This document shows positions 17,775 to 26,716 of a stretch of DNA of 64,000 nt, piece by piece. Where the stretch lies: the NCBI RefSeq assembly GCF_009602435.1, contig NZ_VZDQ01000021.1:545992-609991 (forward strand). Reading direction: 5' to 3'. This stretch comes from Sediminibacillus terrae. Its GTDB lineage: Bacteria > Bacillota > Bacilli > Bacillales > Amphibacillaceae. Below the pieces are notes generated by a model, which was not told where the DNA came from, searched no databases, and saw only the letters and a program-made list of their open reading frames with translations. Each line of letters starts with the position of its first letter. Positions within the stretch are counted from its first letter, which is position 1. The position numbers were made by a program, and so were the translations under genes.

Positions 17775-18239
17775 TTAAGAGGTTTGTGCTTTTTCAGCCG
17801 CTTCCAACTGACAATTCCTGCACACTCCATGGAAGGTCAGTCGATGATCTTTCACCTGAAAACCCCAGTCGTTTTGGACGATTTTTTCAACATCCTCCAA
17901 TAAATCATCTTCGATTTCCTCCACAGAGCCGCATTCCATGCAAACAAGATGGTGATGAAAATGGGCGGCGCCCTCTTTTCTTAAATCATATCTGGAAACG
18001 CCGTCTCCAAAATTTATTTTATCTACTATTTTTAGTTCTGATAACAATTCTAATGTGCGATACACAGTAGCCAAGCCTATTTCAGGGGCTTTTTCTTTGA
18101 CAAGAAGGTAGACATCCTCTGCGCTGAGATGATCCTCCTCCCGTTCCAACAAAACGCGTACGGTGGCTTCCCGTTGAGGGGTCAATTTATAACTCTGTGC
18201 GTGCAGTTGTTTTTTTATCCGGTCGATTCGATGTTCCAA
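17775..18239 (-). CDS. fur: Ferric uptake regulator Fur
   Basis: Fur represses iron-uptake genes when loaded with Fe(II). It has 154 residues from a TTG start at 18239 (MEHRIDRIKKQL), with GGAGGG seven bases upstream; this N-terminus lines up with B. subtilis Fur. The winged helix covers residues 1-85 (KLTPQREATVRVL, IGLATVYRTLELL). The dimer/metal domain has AHFHHHLVCMECGSVEEI and a second CxxC (CRNC) for structural zinc. The promoter carries a perfect PerR box, so expression is probably repressed by PerR. Confidence 0.96.
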   Translation of the reverse strand: MEHRIDRIKKQLHAQSYKLTPQREATVRVLLEREEDHLSAEDVYLLVKEKAPEIGLATVYRTLELLSELKIVDKINFGDGVSRYDLRKEGAAHFHHHLVCMECGSVEEIEDDLLEDVEKIVQNDWGFQVKDHRLTFHGVCRNCQLEAAEKAQTS

Positions 18240-18269
18240 GTCCCATCCCTCCCTCATAATACCAACTTT

Positions 18270-18298
18270 ATTATAAGCAGACATGGAACCAGTGTCAA
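18270..18298 (-). promoter_or_regulatory. Sigma-A promoter of fur
   Basis: TTGACA, a 17-base spacer and TATAAT, both hexamers perfect, about 30 bases upstream of the fur TTG start. Such a consensus promoter implies strong expression held down by a repressor. Confidence 0.9.
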
Positions 18299-18299
18299 A

Positions 18300-18314
18300 T
18301 TATAATAATTATAA
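18300..18314 (-). promoter_or_regulatory. PerR operator upstream of fur
   Basis: TTATAATAATTATAA is an exact 7-1-7 match to the PerR box TTATAATNATTATAA, one base upstream of the fur -35 hexamer. A second, weaker AT-rich arm (18326-18340) is its inverted partner: AAATTATAATAATTA and TAATTATTATAATTT form a 15-bp inverted repeat. PerR control of fur is known in B. subtilis. Confidence 0.85.
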
Positions 18315-18348
18315 TCTGTTATTTGTAATTATTATAATTTGATATTAA

Positions 18349-18987
18349 CTATTGATAAATCCATTCTATCACCAACTGCATGGCTGGTTTTGAAACAAAC
18401 GATTCCACCAATGAAGCCACGGCTATAAATAGAAGAAGCGTTACAAAAGACATGCTGTATTTCGCAAAAGGTTGCAAAATCGGCTGCTGAGATCGCCGGG
18501 TGAATAACTTACGTAACAATGTCAACGAAAAAATCATGGCAAGACTCCCGGCTATCAAGTACACAGGGATGATCAACAAATTTTGCGGTGCAATGGAAGC
18601 TGCGGCAAATAAAAGTCCTTTCCATCCCATTTGATTGACAAAAAAACCAACAGAAAATCCGACTACCAGCCCTTTCACAAACAACATGATCCAAATCACC
18701 GGAAGCCCAATGATTGACAAACCTAATATAAATAGCAGAAGCAAGTATTTCAAGTGGTAAAAAACACTCGATTTAAGGACTTCTTGACTGTCCGCTACCG
18801 TTCCATCGATCATTTGGCCAAAGAACCGATCGAGATAAAAGAATAAATCCTCCCTTTGTACAAAATTCATACTATTAACGATAACGGCGCCGAATATGAT
18901 GCCGATCAAAAACAGGATCAGCATGAAAAAATAAATGGCTGCATGTTCTCTTATATGGTTTGCGATCAGGTTCCGGTTTTTATACAT
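18349..18987 (-). CDS. spoIIM: Stage II sporulation protein M
   Basis: SpoIIM joins SpoIID and SpoIIP in the mother-cell machine that degrades septal peptidoglycan and drives engulfment. It has 212 residues and about five membrane spans (residues 19-42, 80-106, 108-140, 147-172 and 185-205). The conserved parts are FFVNQMGWKGLLFAAASIAPQN, a DUF95/SpoIIM signature. ATG 18987 (MYKNRN) is preferred over the ATG five codons earlier, because GGGGGAT lies just upstream. It lies between fur and the yqxK-like gene, as in Bacillus. Confidence 0.93.
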   Translation of the reverse strand: MYKNRNLIANHIREHAAIYFFMLILFLIGIIFGAVIVNSMNFVQREDLFFYLDRFFGQMIDGTVADSQEVLKSSVFYHLKYLLLLFILGLSIIGLPVIWIMLFVKGLVVGFSVGFFVNQMGWKGLLFAAASIAPQNLLIIPVYLIAGSLAMIFSLTLLRKLFTRRSQQPILQPFAKYSMSFVTLLLFIAVASLVESFVSKPAMQLVIEWIYQ

Positions 18988-19074
18988 AATATCCCCCATC
19001 ATCTAATTGATAGTTTTGGTTATACTTCAACTCTATGAGGGACGATGGACAATTAGACCAAAAAATAGAACCGA

Positions 19075-20241
19075 TTATGGCAGCTTGACTTTCCCGTACT
19101 TGCCTCCTCCGCCCGGTACAGCCTGCAGATTCCCTTCTCTCATGGTAATGATGGCTTCTGCAAGTTTTTCGGATACCACTTCTTTTAACGCTTGTTTACT
19201 AGCATGATGCAGTATGTTCATTTCTGTTCCGAAAACACTAAGTAACTTCTCCAACGTTTTGGGGCCGAGACTCGGCAAATACTCCAATGGGACTTGATGA
19301 ACGTACGGCGGTCTGGAAGGATAGGTATCAGCGTCGGCCAGTTCGCCGATTCGATCAGCTACCCCTTTCACCCACTTGTCGCTTCCACAGTTTTCGCAGA
19401 TTGTTCCCTCTTCAACAGGCTCGGTACAATTCAAACATACTGATTCGTGATATTTTCCGAGTAGCGGGTTCATCCCATAGTTGGCAGTTATTTTCCTTCC
19501 GCCGATTTGATGCAACGCCCAGCTTAGTTCTCGAAAAGAAGGGCTTTCCAGATGCATTTTTTGATATTCCCTGCCGATTTTAGCCAGCGAATGAGCGTCC
19601 GAATTTGTCAAAAAAGAAAACGGATGCAGTTCCTCAATTCGATCAGCCATTTTTGTATCGGAACTCAACCCGAGTTCAATCCCATCTATTAAATCGTGAT
19701 CCAGCACTTCTGTCAGCGACCGTTTTACTCCTTTTCCGTATAAGCTTTTAAACGGAGTGAAGACATGGGCGGGTATGAACAAGCCTGCTAGTTCTTTCAC
19801 TTTGTACTGCAGTTGCTTGGCAGTTCCGTAATATCGTTGGGAACTCAGATGGATATTGGTCACTCGCTCTTTCAACCATTCAGTGAATGCCTTCATGCTT
19901 TCCAAATCGGGGAAAAAACAAAGAACATGCATCGGTCCTTGACAAAGCGAATCATAAACCTCCACTTCCGAACCAAGAATCAATGTGGTGCGCTCATACT
20001 GAATACCGCCATCTGCCAAGGGTCGTGCACCGCGATCGGCAATCAACTCTCTCAATTCCGATTGGACAGCGGGAACATGACTGTCTATGACACCAACTAA
20101 ATCCATACCCTTATGTCTGCTCGCTTCTATCAAGATGTTCGACAAAGTCAGCGACTTCGCTCCCGTTATCTTTACCGGTTTATTGAACATGTCACGGCCG
20201 ATATGGATGTGCAAATCGGCAAAGTAACTAGACAGCGCCAT
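19075..20241 (-). CDS. yqxK: PHP-domain, endonuclease Q-like protein
   Basis: About 388 residues. The N-terminal PHP domain carries metal motifs FADLHIHIGRD, VGVIDSHVP and SFLTNSDAHS. A zinc-ribbon-like CLNCTEP ... CENCGSDKW (about residues 295-320) and a C-terminal helix-hairpin-helix segment around YLPSLGPKTLEKLL follow. This order (PHP, zinc ribbon, HhH) is that of endonuclease Q, which cuts DNA at deaminated bases; a DNA-repair role is thus likely but inferred. The gene starts two bases before the nudF stop region, so it is coupled to nudF. B. subtilis has yqxK in the same place. Confidence 0.85.
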   Translation of the reverse strand: MALSSYFADLHIHIGRDMFNKPVKITGAKSLTLSNILIEASRHKGMDLVGVIDSHVPAVQSELRELIADRGARPLADGGIQYERTTLILGSEVEVYDSLCQGPMHVLCFFPDLESMKAFTEWLKERVTNIHLSSQRYYGTAKQLQYKVKELAGLFIPAHVFTPFKSLYGKGVKRSLTEVLDHDLIDGIELGLSSDTKMADRIEELHPFSFLTNSDAHSLAKIGREYQKMHLESPSFRELSWALHQIGGRKITANYGMNPLLGKYHESVCLNCTEPVEEGTICENCGSDKWVKGVADRIGELADADTYPSRPPYVHQVPLEYLPSLGPKTLEKLLSVFGTEMNILHHASKQALKEVVSEKLAEAIITMREGNLQAVPGGGGKYGKVKLP

Positions 20242-20242
20242 T

Positions 20243-20788
20243 TCATTTACTCTCCAGGCTTCGTAAATACAGGACGGCATAAGCCGTTTTCACATCATGG
20301 ATCCGCTGCTCTTTGACCAGCTGCTCTGCTTCTTCAAGACTCAGTTCCAGTATCTCGACAAATTCATCTTCATCGCCTGCTACCTTTTCTTCTAACGGAA
20401 TAAGGTCATTGGTAACATATAAGTGGATGATTTCATCAGCAAAACCTGGAGAAGTATAAAAAGAAGTAAGAAAACTCAATTCATTGGTGGTAAAACCTGT
20501 TTCCTCCTCCAGTTCCCTTTTGGCAGTGGTTTCCGGTTTTTCACCTGGTTCCAGTTTGCCGGCAGGAATTTCTACCAGTGTCTTTTCCAGTGGTTTCCGA
20601 TACTGCTCGACAAAAAGGATTTTATTATCCTTTGTCACCGGGATAATTGCCACCGCACCTGGATGTTTTACTATTTCACGTTTAGATGTTTTTCCGTCGG
20701 GCAAAACTACTTCATCTACTTGAAGCTTGACCACTTTTCCATTGAATATTGACTCTGATGCTATTGTTCGTTCTTCAAATTTATCCAT
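20243..20788 (-). CDS. nudF: ADP-ribose pyrophosphatase (Nudix)
   Basis: Hydrolyses ADP-ribose to AMP and ribose-5-phosphate. It has 181 residues. The Nudix box is complete: GKLEPGEKPETTAKRELEEE followed by TGF (about residues 84-106), and the preceding VEQYRKPLEKTLVEIPAG is typical of the NudF subgroup. It is located upstream of yqxK and spoIIM, as in B. subtilis. Confidence 0.95.
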   Translation of the reverse strand: MDKFEERTIASESIFNGKVVKLQVDEVVLPDGKTSKREIVKHPGAVAIIPVTKDNKILFVEQYRKPLEKTLVEIPAGKLEPGEKPETTAKRELEEETGFTTNELSFLTSFYTSPGFADEIIHLYVTNDLIPLEEKVAGDEDEFVEILELSLEEAEQLVKEQRIHDVKTAYAVLYLRSLESK

Positions 20789-21018
20789 GCTTATCCTCCT
20801 AGTAACTTATTTCAATGCTGGATTCCACTCAACCCTGTATGGAGCAGTATGCAAACTTTTTATCGGAATGGGCAGCACTCTTCCAACTAAGGAAGGGAAA
20901 GGCTGCATTGGTCCTTGATATATCAGTTGTAAAGAAAGACGAAAAATCAACAAAGCAGTGCTATCAAATTTCAGAGCATAAATAGTTTAACATAGATTCC
21001 TCTCTCGATTCTTCTCAT

Positions 21019-21048
21019 TTGTCATTCAGCCGTCCGTTTTCTTAGAAT
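21019..21048 (+). promoter_or_regulatory. Sigma-A promoter of the aldo/keto reductase
   Basis: TTGTCA, an 18-base spacer and TAGAAT, 30 bases upstream of the start codon. The rest of the 290-base gap to nudF shows nothing else recognisable. Confidence 0.6.
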
Positions 21049-21078
21049 AGAAACTAAACAGAACCAGGAGGAGATGTA

Positions 21079-21999
21079 ATGGATAAAAGGCAAATCGGCA
21101 ATTCAGACCTCTTTGTTTCCCAGATAGGCCTTGGCTGTATGTCCTTGGGCACAGATGAACAAAAAGCCAGATATATCATAGACGAAGCCCTTGATTCAGG
21201 AATCAATTACTTGGATACGGCAGATTTATATGATTTGGGGAAGAACGAAGAAATCGTGGGAAAATCAATTAAAGGGAAAAGGGATCAAGTTATCCTCGCT
21301 ACAAAAGTCGGAAACCACTTCAATGAGCAAAAAGGTGACTGGTTCTGGGATCCTTCCAAGGATTACATCAAAACAGGTGTAAAAGAAAGTTTACGTAGAC
21401 TCGGGACAGACTATATCGATTTGTATCAACTGCATGGCGGGACAATAGATGATCCAATCGATGAAACCATCGAAGCTTTCGAGGAACTAAAACAGGAAGG
21501 AGTGATCCGTTATTATGGAATTTCTTCCATTCGCCCAAATGTCATCAAGGAATACGCAAAGCGCTCCTCGATCATCAGTGTAATGATGCAGTACAGTTTG
21601 CTGGACCGCCGGCCAGAAGAACAAATACTTGATTTTCTGCACGCACACGACATCAGCGTGCTGGCGAGAGGGCCGCTTGCTAAAGGGATGCTCAGCGACA
21701 AAGCGCAAGACAAAGTGGAAACGAAAGGAAAAGAAGGATATTTGGATTATAGCCTTCAAGAACTACAAGAAATCACAAAAAACGTAAAGGATTTCACCGG
21801 ACCAGGCCGGACAAAAACGGCGCTCGCCCTCCAATATGTCCTGCAACACCCCGCTGTGGCATCAGCGGTGTTCGGCGCAAGCAGTACACAGCAGCTTCGG
21901 GATAATTTGGCCATTCAGCATGCCGAACCATTGACTGGAGAAGAACTTAAAAACCTGAAATCCATCAGCAAACCGGTTCAATATGCGCAACATCGCTAA
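21079..21999 (+). CDS. yqkF: Aldo/keto reductase (YqkF-like)
   Basis: An NADPH-dependent oxidoreductase of 306 residues. The catalytic tetrad is visible: Asp and Tyr in YLDTADLYD (about 46-54), Lys in ILATKVG and His in LYQLHGG. The NADP region near the C-terminus has VFGASSTQQLRDNL. AGGAGGAG lies eight bases upstream of the ATG. It stands alone on the plus strand between nudF and yqkE, with its own terminator. The substrate is unknown. Confidence 0.88.
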   Translation: MDKRQIGNSDLFVSQIGLGCMSLGTDEQKARYIIDEALDSGINYLDTADLYDLGKNEEIVGKSIKGKRDQVILATKVGNHFNEQKGDWFWDPSKDYIKTGVKESLRRLGTDYIDLYQLHGGTIDDPIDETIEAFEELKQEGVIRYYGISSIRPNVIKEYAKRSSIISVMMQYSLLDRRPEEQILDFLHAHDISVLARGPLAKGMLSDKAQDKVETKGKEGYLDYSLQELQEITKNVKDFTGPGRTKTALALQYVLQHPAVASAVFGASSTQQLRDNLAIQHAEPLTGEELKNLKSISKPVQYAQHR

Positions 22000-22030
22000 A
22001 AGACTCGGACAAAAGAAATGAAAACACTGA

Positions 22031-22080
22031 AAACCGAACGATTTCGAAAGCTTGGCTATCGAATCCTCGTTCGGTTTTTT
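22031..22080 (+). terminator. Intrinsic terminator of the aldo/keto reductase gene
   Basis: AACCGAACGA (22032-22041) pairs with TCGTTCGGTT (22067-22076), then a T tract. Same stem as the terminator at 12751. Confidence 0.8.
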
Positions 22081-22154
22081 GGTTTTCGGTACTATTCTTA
22101 CTGTACGTGTTGGACGTGGAGAACCAGAGATTATTGGAAAGTCACTTTGTCCAA

Positions 22155-22382
22155 TTATTTAAATTGATGCCAGTCAAGTTCACTGTCATTCAACAATTCT
22201 TCAAAGCTTTTATTCGCCTCTTTTCGTTGTCGCTCCTTGATCCTTCTCTGTTTTTCCTGTTCTTGCTTAGCCTTTTCCTCGTTTTTCAATTGTTGTTTCT
22301 TAGTCGATAACTGGTGTACTAAATCAGGATTCAATCGTTCCTTTAGTGAATGGTCATCATCATTCAGTCTCTTCCGGCCCAT
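22155..22382 (-). CDS. yqkE: YqkE-family small coiled-coil protein (DUF3886)
   Basis: A 75-residue, highly charged protein. Residues 24-58 are almost all Lys, Glu, Gln and Arg and should form a single helix or coiled coil. The C-terminal NKSFEELLNDSELDWHQFK is the family signature. The ATG overlaps the stop of the upstream yqkB (TAATG). Function unknown. Confidence 0.85.
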   Translation of the reverse strand: MGRKRLNDDDHSLKERLNPDLVHQLSTKKQQLKNEEKAKQEQEKQRRIKERQRKEANKSFEELLNDSELDWHQFK

Positions 22383-22714
22383 TAGACTGCCACATCCTTT
22401 TTAAGTTCTCCTGGAGAAATGAACCCGTTCAAAATTCCTTGGGGGCTGGTCAAACGGAATGTTTGCTGGTTAAAATCCAAGGTCATTTCTTTTTCAAAAA
22501 AAGTCGCCTGCTGCGGGTGGATGATGACCGATAGTTGTTCACTTGTCACGCTCAGGTCGTCCGCATGTTTAGATTCACGCAGGCGGATCGTAGGCACTCC
22601 ATTCACGCCACAGCATCCCTCTGTATCATAATAAATTTGCAGATAGGTTTGTCGATCAGTATTCATCTCTTGATACAACCGGTTCAGTGCAGCCTCTGTA
22701 ATTGTCAAATGCAT
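22382..22714 (-). CDS. yqkB: YqkB-family HesB/IscA-like protein
   Basis: 110 residues. A HesB/IscA-like beta fold is suggested by MHLTITEAALNRL at the start and by the DTEGCCGVNGVPTIRLR segment with adjacent cysteines (about residues 34-35). It lacks the C-terminal CxC pair of true A-type Fe-S carriers, so a role in cluster delivery is uncertain. The gene is in an operon with yqkE. RBS GGAGG is upstream of the ATG. Confidence 0.82.
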   Translation of the reverse strand: MHLTITEAALNRLYQEMNTDRQTYLQIYYDTEGCCGVNGVPTIRLRESKHADDLSVTSEQLSVIIHPQQATFFEKEMTLDFNQQTFRLTSPQGILNGFISPGELKKDVAV

Positions 22715-22784
22715 GGGCGCACACCTCCTTTAATAATACATAACCATTATAACAATCACCTGAAAACAATTCATTTCAACCGAA

Positions 22785-23588
22785 TTATTTTTTATTGAAT
22801 TGTTTCTTCAACAGCTTCTCCATCCATCCCGGCGAAATATGGTAGAGCCTGCTTCCGAATTCCATCCACCGAGGCAGGTTGATTTCTCTCTTTTTCTTAA
22901 ACAAGTTGCTTACAATCTGATCGGCTACCCTTTCCGGGTTCAACATGTACCTTTCAACCGACTTCCGGTAATGTCCGGAAGGGTCGGCATGATCGAAAAA
23001 ACGCGTGGAGATCGGACCAGGATTAACAGTTGTAATCCAGATTCCCTTTCCTTCCACTTCCAGTCTCAACGCGTTGGAGAAACCGACAACGGCGTGCTTG
23101 CTCGCGCTGTATACCGACGATTTCGGGGTAGCAAGTTTACCAGCCTGCGAGGCAATATTTACGATATGGCCGGTATTATTATGCAGGAAGTGCGGCAATA
23201 TTTTGTGGACGGTTTTAATCAAAGCTGTCACATTGAGCTGCAGCATGTTTTCAATATCTTCCCAGCGGGCATCCGCCAAATAGTCGAAAACGCCAATCCC
23301 TGCATTATTGACCAATCCATGAATCTGCTGGTGCTGAACCATTATGTCTTCGAACAATCCATCCAATTGCTCGATTTCCGTCAAATCTGCCGGATAAAAA
23401 GGGATGGTTATCCCATGTTTTTCCCCCAATTCTTCAGACAGCCTCCTTAATTTCGCTTCCGATCGTGCAATCAGGATCGGAATGCCGTCTTGTTCAGCTA
23501 TCTTAAAGGCAATTTGTTCACCTAAGCCACTTGACGCGCCGGTAATGAGTATCTTTTTCCCAGCAATTCTATCATTCACGTCTATCAC
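22785..23588 (-). CDS. yqjQ: Short-chain dehydrogenase (YqjQ-like)
   Basis: A 267-residue classical SDR: cofactor motif ITGASSGLGEQIA (TGxxxGxG), NNAG in GLVNNAGIGV, the catalytic Ser in NIASQAGK and YxxxK in YSASKHAV, with PGPISTRF after it. The basic cofactor region (ARSEAKL) favours NADP(H). It starts at a GTG overlapping the stop of the upstream metallo-beta-lactamase gene, so the two are coupled. The physiological substrate is unknown. Confidence 0.87.
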   Translation of the reverse strand: MIDVNDRIAGKKILITGASSGLGEQIAFKIAEQDGIPILIARSEAKLRRLSEELGEKHGITIPFYPADLTEIEQLDGLFEDIMVQHQQIHGLVNNAGIGVFDYLADARWEDIENMLQLNVTALIKTVHKILPHFLHNNTGHIVNIASQAGKLATPKSSVYSASKHAVVGFSNALRLEVEGKGIWITTVNPGPISTRFFDHADPSGHYRKSVERYMLNPERVADQIVSNLFKKKREINLPRWMEFGSRLYHISPGWMEKLLKKQFNKK

Positions 23589-24547
23589 TCACTTTTTATT
23601 TGAAACTTCAAGATGTCGTTTTCTTTTATTCTTTCGATTTTATGGCAATCTTCCAAATAGTCAAGCTGGCCGATTGTTTCTGACATAGTCAGCCCGAATT
23701 CCCTTTCGATTTGATTGGGGAATAGCTGTTCACATACTTGGAAGGCCGTTTTAGTCCCTTCTTGCAGAATGTCTTTCACCCGTTCCGCCCGTAATTCTTG
23801 TTTCTCCAGCCGTTTATCAATCAAAACAGCGGCATCTGAAAAAATAGGTCCATGTCCAGGGTACACGGTATGTATGTCCAGTTCTTTACAGCGCAACAGG
23901 GCTTTGCGATATTGCAGCATTGGTTTCGGCCGCTCCCGACCTTGTTCAACCGGCGGTTCCAGTAAAGGATTCGAGGAAATATGGGAAAGTAAATGGTCTC
24001 CTCCGACAAAAGCCCCGGTTTCTTCCTGGTAAAAGGATAAATGACTTTGGGCATGGCCAGGAGTTTCGATTACCCGGTACTCCTCATGGCCCGGAAGCCG
24101 GTCTCCCTCGAGGAGGGAATCTGACAGTTCCCCTTTACCCGCAAAGCGAAGAGGCGCACGAAGCGTTTTTAAAAATGCTTGGTAGGATTCCGGTACTCCC
24201 GATTCTTTGTACAAGTCATAAAAAAATTGTTCATATCGTTGGAAATATGCTTCCTCCCGTTTAAGCCAGACATCGTTCAAAGGGTGTCCATATATGGCTT
24301 TTAACCTGGGGAATTCATCTGTAAACCCGATATGATCTGGGTGATGATGAGTCAAAATGAGCTGTTCAATATCGTCTGGATAATAACCATGCTTTTTCAA
24401 CCCAGCCAGTAAAGCTTCCCAAGCTTGCTTTGTCTTTGTACCGGCATCGATTAACGTCAAAGCATCCCCTTTGATCAGGTAAAGGTGAGCATCCCCGACT
24501 GCAAACGGAGTCGGCACGGTGATTTGATGGATAATTGCTTTCGACAT
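23585..24547 (-). CDS. yqjP: Metallo-beta-lactamase-fold hydrolase (YqjP-like)
   Basis: About 320 residues. The HxHxDH motif is LTHHHPDHIGF (about residues 63-73), with downstream metal ligands in TPGHAQSHLSFY, FVGGDHLLS and VYPGHGPIF. A C-terminal winged-helix-like part (about 240-320) is typical of the LACTB2/YqjP group. The ATG at 24547 (MSKAIIHQ) has GGGGGAT seven bases upstream. It probably acts on a thioester or similar small molecule; not determined. Confidence 0.87.
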   Translation of the reverse strand: MSKAIIHQITVPTPFAVGDAHLYLIKGDALTLIDAGTKTKQAWEALLAGLKKHGYYPDDIEQLILTHHHPDHIGFTDEFPRLKAIYGHPLNDVWLKREEAYFQRYEQFFYDLYKESGVPESYQAFLKTLRAPLRFAGKGELSDSLLEGDRLPGHEEYRVIETPGHAQSHLSFYQEETGAFVGGDHLLSHISSNPLLEPPVEQGRERPKPMLQYRKALLRCKELDIHTVYPGHGPIFSDAAVLIDKRLEKQELRAERVKDILQEGTKTAFQVCEQLFPNQIEREFGLTMSETIGQLDYLEDCHKIERIKENDILKFQIKSE

Positions 24548-24670
24548 AGTAAAATCCCCCAAACTGAATGGCCATTCATTTCAGTATTCATTTTACTCCT
24601 TTCTCCTTTGAAAGTCATCCGTTTTGCAAAATGATAAGTGGCATATTCCGAAAGATGGCGGTCAAAGCAA

Positions 24671-24705
24671 AAGTCCGGACGGTGAATGATTCACCGTCCG
24701 GACTT
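24671..24705 (-). terminator. Strong GC-rich hairpin, probable terminator of the M20 gene
   Basis: AAGTCCGGACGGTGA and TCACCGTCCGGACTT form a perfect 15-bp stem with a five-base loop. On the minus strand it is followed by TTTTGCTTTG. It lies 300 bases past the M20 gene. Confidence 0.68.
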
Positions 24706-24770
24706 ACGGTTGTATATTTTAAAATAAATTTCCATCTATCTTGAAAAGTTTCCGCTGCATAGTGCCACTC

Positions 24771-24962
24771 CTATATACTTCTGGAAGGTGTTCCTTTGCC
24801 GCAGGATTCTGCTCGACCGGAAAAAGTCATCCGCTTTTCACCAAGCAAATCTTCAGTTCCCGCTTTTGGATGAATGCGGTGAATCACCCCGACAACAAAA
24901 GCATGAGAAATATACCTAAGAAAAAAATTCACCTTCTTTTGTTGTTTCTCGGCTTCTTTCAT
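24771..24962 (-). CDS. Possible small protein of unknown function
   Basis: A 63-codon frame 42 bases downstream of the M20 gene. It begins MKEAEKQQKKVNFFLRYISH and continues with AFVVGVIHRIHPKAG, which looks like an amphipathic or weakly hydrophobic helix; the second half is less protein-like. AGGA lies about eight bases upstream. I recognise no family, and it may be spurious. Confidence 0.35.
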   Translation of the reverse strand: MKEAEKQQKKVNFFLRYISHAFVVGVIHRIHPKAGTEDLLGEKRMTFSGRAESCGKGTPSRSI

Positions 24963-25004
24963 ACTCTATTTCCTATTACCAGTTTGATGTTTGATTCCCG
25001 TCAC

Positions 25005-26633
25005 TTAGCCTTTGCTCCGGAGCAGGGATTGGATTGCAACCTTTACGATTTCAGGAAGGTAACCGAAACTGTAGGTCAATTCCAGTCGCTCTGTCCATTG
25101 ATGCGGATCTTTACCCAACGGACCGACATTCATAATCGGCATCGTAATTTGCTCCATTACATCTTCGGGTAGTTCAAATCCTTTATTTTGTAATGGCATG
25201 TTTCCGGTCAACGGAGACAAGCTGCTATCTGAAGCTACCGGACCGATATAACTTAAGTCAGACAAGCCAGGAAAATATTCCACTGTTTTCAACGGGATAC
25301 CAAAATGATGGCTGACATAATCCCTCACTGTTCCCGCCGTAGCGGCTATGTAGTCGTCATGATGAGAGGTAACAGCTGGATAAAACGGAGGACTATAGAA
25401 CAAGACGATCATCGGAGCGTAATCTTTACATAGCGCTGCCAGCTCCTGAACCAACAACGTTGAAAAGTCTCTGTCGCCGGTATCCCTTTTTTTCATCAAT
25501 AAATTTTGTCTCCGTTCCACTTCTTCTTTGCCAAACTGCTCAACAGCAAGTTTATAAAGTTCCTCATAGTGAAATACCTTCACCTTGAACTCCGGTTTGA
25601 CGAAGTCTGCAGTCATACGGGCGTATTTCTCAACTTTTTCATCGTAATGGCGTTCGATAGCTGCAGCCGCCTTCCGGGCGGCAAGAAACAACTTTTCGTT
25701 TATTGTTTCAATGGACTGCTTTAGATAATGCACGTTATACATCGAAACAGCAGAAACGGGTGTCTGGACGGAATATTCTTTCTTTAAATCGCGTTGCATT
25801 AAACTGACTGGAGGCGGCGTAACTTCCTCTCCCACTTTTTCCACAAAGTCCTCATTCAATTCCAGCTCTTCAGACAAGAAACCAATCATCAAATTGGCGT
25901 TCAGTCCGGCAAACGGTTCACCTACATGGGTTTCTTTTCCAAAACATAAAAACCCAGGCAGCACTTTGCCTATCGAACCGGTGTACATATAATGGTTTTT
26001 GTCGCCGGGATATTTACTGAACATCGGCTCTCCGTTAAGACATGCCCGATAGCGCAGTCCGTGTTCATCCCGCAGTCTTTTCAACACCGGCAGAGCTGTT
26101 ATCATTCCGAGAGAATTCACTTCCTCATCCGGCACCGTAAGCAAAAGGATGTTTCCATTAAATTCACCCGCAATTGCTTTTTCGACCATTGACATATGTA
26201 CCGCCAAACCGGATTTCATATCCATCGTTCCCCTGCCGAAAATCCATTCTCCGGCTTCATCCAAGTCTTTTTGAACAAGCTCTGGAAGGTCTGCTTTACG
26301 TTTTGTCAATTCTGCTGTCAATTCCCGTGGGTGGAAGGCAAGATTCCTTAAAGATCCATAGTCCTCGATTCCGACAACATCAAAATGACTGAGCAAGATA
26401 ACCGTTTCCGCTTCTTCCTTCTGTTTGACCAATGCGGTCAGTAATTGCCATCCATCTTTCAATGGATGGAGGCTCAGTAAACCAGGATTGGTTTTAAAGT
26501 ACTCTTTCTGCCGCAGTGTATAAAACAAATGCTCAGCCAAAGCCAGCTCATCTTCACTGCCGCTGATACTTGGATACCGCACTAATGAATAAAGTAATTC
26601 TGTCAATTGCTCCTTCGTCTGCCATTCTTGCAT
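25005..26633 (-). CDS. yqjN: RocB-like M20-family peptidase (YqjN-like)
   Basis: A 542-residue M20-family protein of the arginine-utilisation RocB type. Metal motifs: ILLSHFDVVG (about 79-88), FGRGTMDMKSGLAV (Asp bridging two metals) and TVPDEEVNSLGM (catalytic Glu pair), later SHHDDYIAA. The lid region is long. Named YqjN in B. subtilis by position between yqjP and yqjM homologs. Likely a deacylase or peptidase on amino-acid derivatives; substrate unknown. No signal peptide. Confidence 0.85.
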   Translation of the reverse strand: MQEWQTKEQLTELLYSLVRYPSISGSEDELALAEHLFYTLRQKEYFKTNPGLLSLHPLKDGWQLLTALVKQKEEAETVILLSHFDVVGIEDYGSLRNLAFHPRELTAELTKRKADLPELVQKDLDEAGEWIFGRGTMDMKSGLAVHMSMVEKAIAGEFNGNILLLTVPDEEVNSLGMITALPVLKRLRDEHGLRYRACLNGEPMFSKYPGDKNHYMYTGSIGKVLPGFLCFGKETHVGEPFAGLNANLMIGFLSEELELNEDFVEKVGEEVTPPPVSLMQRDLKKEYSVQTPVSAVSMYNVHYLKQSIETINEKLFLAARKAAAAIERHYDEKVEKYARMTADFVKPEFKVKVFHYEELYKLAVEQFGKEEVERRQNLLMKKRDTGDRDFSTLLVQELAALCKDYAPMIVLFYSPPFYPAVTSHHDDYIAATAGTVRDYVSHHFGIPLKTVEYFPGLSDLSYIGPVASDSSLSPLTGNMPLQNKGFELPEDVMEQITMPIMNVGPLGKDPHQWTERLELTYSFGYLPEIVKVAIQSLLRSKG

Positions 26634-26716
26634 ACAGTCCGCTCCTTCCTTTTACATTGACTTTTCAACAGAAATAACACACAATTTAACCATACTTACA
26701 GGATGAGGTGAAACGA

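Larger units (their letters stand above)
24606..25004. other. Intergenic region with hairpin and one doubtful small ORF
   Basis: About 400 bases between the yqjP-like and yqjN-like genes. It holds a strong hairpin (24671-24705) and a possible 63-codon frame (24771-24962). Otherwise nothing recognisable. Confidence 0.6.
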
